Notes under the pieces: generated by a model
Seen by the model: the letters and a program-made list of their open reading frames with translations, nothing else
Databases searched by the model: none
Told to the model about the DNA's origin: nothing
Source: Prevotella sp. CAG:1320
GTDB taxonomy: Bacteria; Bacteroidota; Bacteroidia; Bacteroidales; Bacteroidaceae
Assembly: GCA_000435635.1 (NCBI GenBank)
Contig: FR882109.1
Coordinates: 9,474 to 65,016, forward strand
DNA: 55,543 nt
Direction: 5' to 3'
Part shown: positions 54,232-55,543 of the stretch, one piece after another
Layout of the letters: each line of letters begins with the position of its first letter
Position numbering within the stretch: the stretch's first letter is position 1
Translations under genes and position numbers: made by a program

Positions 54232-54403
54232 CGTGAGTTCGACGGATTCCACTTTATGTGCGCAGCCCTGTTATTGCCAAACTGTAGAGACGCCTTCTTG
54301 CGTCTCAGCCAGCTGCCAAGTCTTCGCGACAGGCGACTTTATCCGGCTATCTTGCTTGCCGAGACGCAAGAATGCGTCTCTACAAGTTTTCGTCGAACTC
54401 ACG
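54232..54403 (+). mobile_element. 172-bp terminal-inverted-repeat element, copy D
   Basis: Same length and ends as copies A, B and C; orientation as A, with about five base differences to it. TTA flanks both sides. It lies between the accessory region and the amidase trio. Confidence 0.88.
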
Positions 54404-54426
54404 TTATTTAGCAGAAACAATTAGTG

Positions 54427-54846
54427 TCAATGAGGCTGTAAATCAGCATACTCACTTGCGGCATTGAAACACGGGCAGGCTTTCTGCGGATCCAAATCCC
54501 GATGACCGACAATCAAGGCACGAGGATATTTTCGGTGTAACGCTTCCAGCAACTTGCGTAAGGAAGTACGCTGGGCATCCGTCCGGGTATCAGCAGGTTT
54601 TCCGTCGGCAGACATGCCTCCAATATAACAGATTCCTATCGAATGACGATTATGCTTCTTGCAATGCGCTCCGACTTCGGCTTCAGTCCTTCCAGTCTCA
54701 ATGGTTCCGTCTGTAGGAATCACGTAGTGATACCCGCAGCCTTTCCATCCCAACGAACGGTGATAGCGGTCAATGTCCGCAAGGCGGAGGGCACTGCCCG
54801 CCCTATTGGCGGAACAGTGCACGATGATAAGTGTGATGGTTCTCAT
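54427..54846 (-). CDS. N-acetylmuramoyl-L-alanine amidase
   Basis: 139 residues, amidase_2 (T7-lysozyme-like) fold. Zinc ligands are the histidine in LIIVHCSA, the histidine in VGHRDLDP and the cysteine in ACPCFN. It cuts the bond between MurNAc and L-Ala. No signal peptide, as usual for these small Bacteroidales proteins, which resemble phage lysozymes. It overlaps the smalltalk gene (ATGA). Confidence 0.88.
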   Translation of the reverse strand: MRTITLIIVHCSANRAGSALRLADIDRYHRSLGWKGCGYHYVIPTDGTIETGRTEAEVGAHCKKHNRHSIGICYIGGMSADGKPADTRTDAQRTSLRKLLEALHRKYPRALIVGHRDLDPQKACPCFNAASEYADLQPH

Positions 54847-54941
54847 AAGCCGCTGCCAAGTGCCCCTCCCGCGGCACCGGTTATCAGCAACTCAACCAGC
54901 CTTACGATGTAAAGCAACACTTTTTTCCAACTTGTTTTCAT
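54843..54941 (-). CDS. Smalltalk protein
   Basis: 32 residues: MKTSWKKVLLYIVRL, then a hydrophobic stretch ending in GAAGGALGSGL. This matches the tiny family that in Bacteroidales always sits between a HU-like DNA-binding gene and an amidase gene. One membrane helix; function unknown. Its stop overlaps the amidase start. Confidence 0.85.
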   Translation of the reverse strand: MKTSWKKVLLYIVRLVELLITGAAGGALGSGL

Positions 54942-55047
54942 ACGTGTGGTTTTTAAATAAATGAACAATATAAACTCCATTCGCTTAGGGTTAAAGCCCG
55001 GAGAGGCACATGGCCCCTCCAGACAGGATTACTCCTTGGTTGCGGGA

Positions 55048-55543
55048 TTACTCCTCGCCGCCGTCCTCGGAACTACCGCCACCACCCGTACCAGGTGTGA
55101 CAGTGGTGCTACCTGTGCCGGTGGAGTCATCCTCCTCGTCCTCATCGGTGCTTTGCGAGCCACCAGCGTTCACCTTGTTCTTGGCAGCCTCCAAGTCCAC
55201 TGTTGCCTCACCCGCCTTCTCGGCTTTCAGCGTAGCCTTTTGGGCGATACGACTTGCCACCGGATTGAACTCGGCACGGTCAATCAGGTTCTCGAAGTCA
55301 GCACCTGGCGAGAAAAGGATGTTCACCGCCTTGATGTTCTTGGACGCAAACTTCTCGATGCTCTCCGCCCCTTCGCTGCTGATGGAGATTCCGAAAGTGC
55401 CCAGCTCGCCCAGTTGGATCTTGTTGCCGTTGAGCAGCTGTTCCACTAAGCACTCACACATGTCCGATATGACACCTTTCACCGTGCCGCGTGAATACGC
55501 GCCGTTGTGGTCGGAGATGTGCTTGGCGAACTTTTCCAGCGAC
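55048..55543 (-). CDS. HU-like DNA-binding protein, 5' end outside the window
   Basis: About 165 residues are visible. The segment LEKFAKHISDHNGAYSRGTVKGV and LLNGNKIQLGELGTFGISIS resembles the HU-CCDC81 and HU-like fold of Bacteroidales. After about residue 120 the tail is low-complexity, rich in Asp, Glu, Gly, Ser and Thr. The start codon lies beyond position 55543. It is the first gene of the HU-smalltalk-amidase trio. Confidence 0.75.
   Translation of the reverse strand, partial: SLEKFAKHISDHNGAYSRGTVKGVISDMCECLVEQLLNGNKIQLGELGTFGISISSEGAESIEKFASKNIKAVNILFSPGADFENLIDRAEFNPVASRIAQKATLKAEKAGEATVDLEAAKNKVNAGGSQSTDEDEEDDSTGTGSTTVTPGTGGGGSSEDGGEE

Noticed and set aside
54961..55449. 162-residue plus-strand frame
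   Set aside because: Antisense to the low-complexity tail of the HU-like gene.

Overview
The window reads as a chromosome segment of a Bacteroidales bacterium, probably from the Bacteroidaceae/Prevotellaceae side. The evidence is a short primary sigma factor (290 aa), class III fructose bisphosphatase, separate pyrB and pyrI genes, a DUF5686-type outer-membrane barrel, a HU-like/smalltalk/amidase trio, a CfxA-like beta-lactamase, almost no Shine-Dalgarno sequences, and repeated TAnnTTTG -7 boxes about 25-35 nt before start codons. The species cannot be named from this sequence.

Layout. 1-8.3 kb: end of a histidine operon (hisA end, hisF, hisIE) running into ftsE, then lysC-lysA, a membrane glycosyltransferase pair and an O-acetylhomoserine sulfhydrylase. 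8.3-10.5 kb: repeat-rich spacer, tRNA-Ser(CGA), rpoD with its terminator, and an 87-bp tandem repeat ending in a clear promoter. 10.5-18.7 kb: an outer-membrane barrel gene and an AddA/AddB-like helicase-nuclease pair. 18.8-30.7 kb: pgk, an AspT-family transporter, glnS, a DedA protein, an unusual ligA, fbp, a beta-helix lipoprotein and cdd. 30.7-32.5 kb: a repeat-rich island with truncated genes. 32.5-46.5 kb: lepA, a Crp-like regulator, comEC, PBP1A, pyrBI, glyA, mscS, DUF169, an MBL-fold enzyme and three small secreted proteins. 46.5-54.4 kb: an accessory region with a truncated acetyltransferase, a bile-salt-hydrolase-family enzyme, a CfxA-like beta-lactamase, a tyrosine recombinase, a possible invertible promoter, a NusG/UpxY-like fusion protein and its partner. 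54.4 kb to the end: amidase, smalltalk protein and the 3' part of a HU-like gene.

Two repeat systems stand out. The first is seven intergenic arrays of short palindromes in three sequence families (AAAACAACTTGTTTT, CAGTAGTACTG and a GAAACTAGTTTC type). In every array the palindrome centres lie exactly 22 bp apart, with one 23-bp exception, and the spacers vary. Three arrays have five copies each, two have four, and two have three. I know of no described system with this architecture. The second is a 172-bp terminal-inverted-repeat element present in four near-identical copies. Two copies cut into genes and supply an in-frame GTG start (MEFVEL) to the remnant, and two bracket the accessory region.

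The accessory region also looks like a phase-variable locus. The recombinase is followed by a segment of about 160 bp between 18-bp perfect inverted repeats. This segment carries a -7 box that now points away from the antiterminator-like gene downstream.
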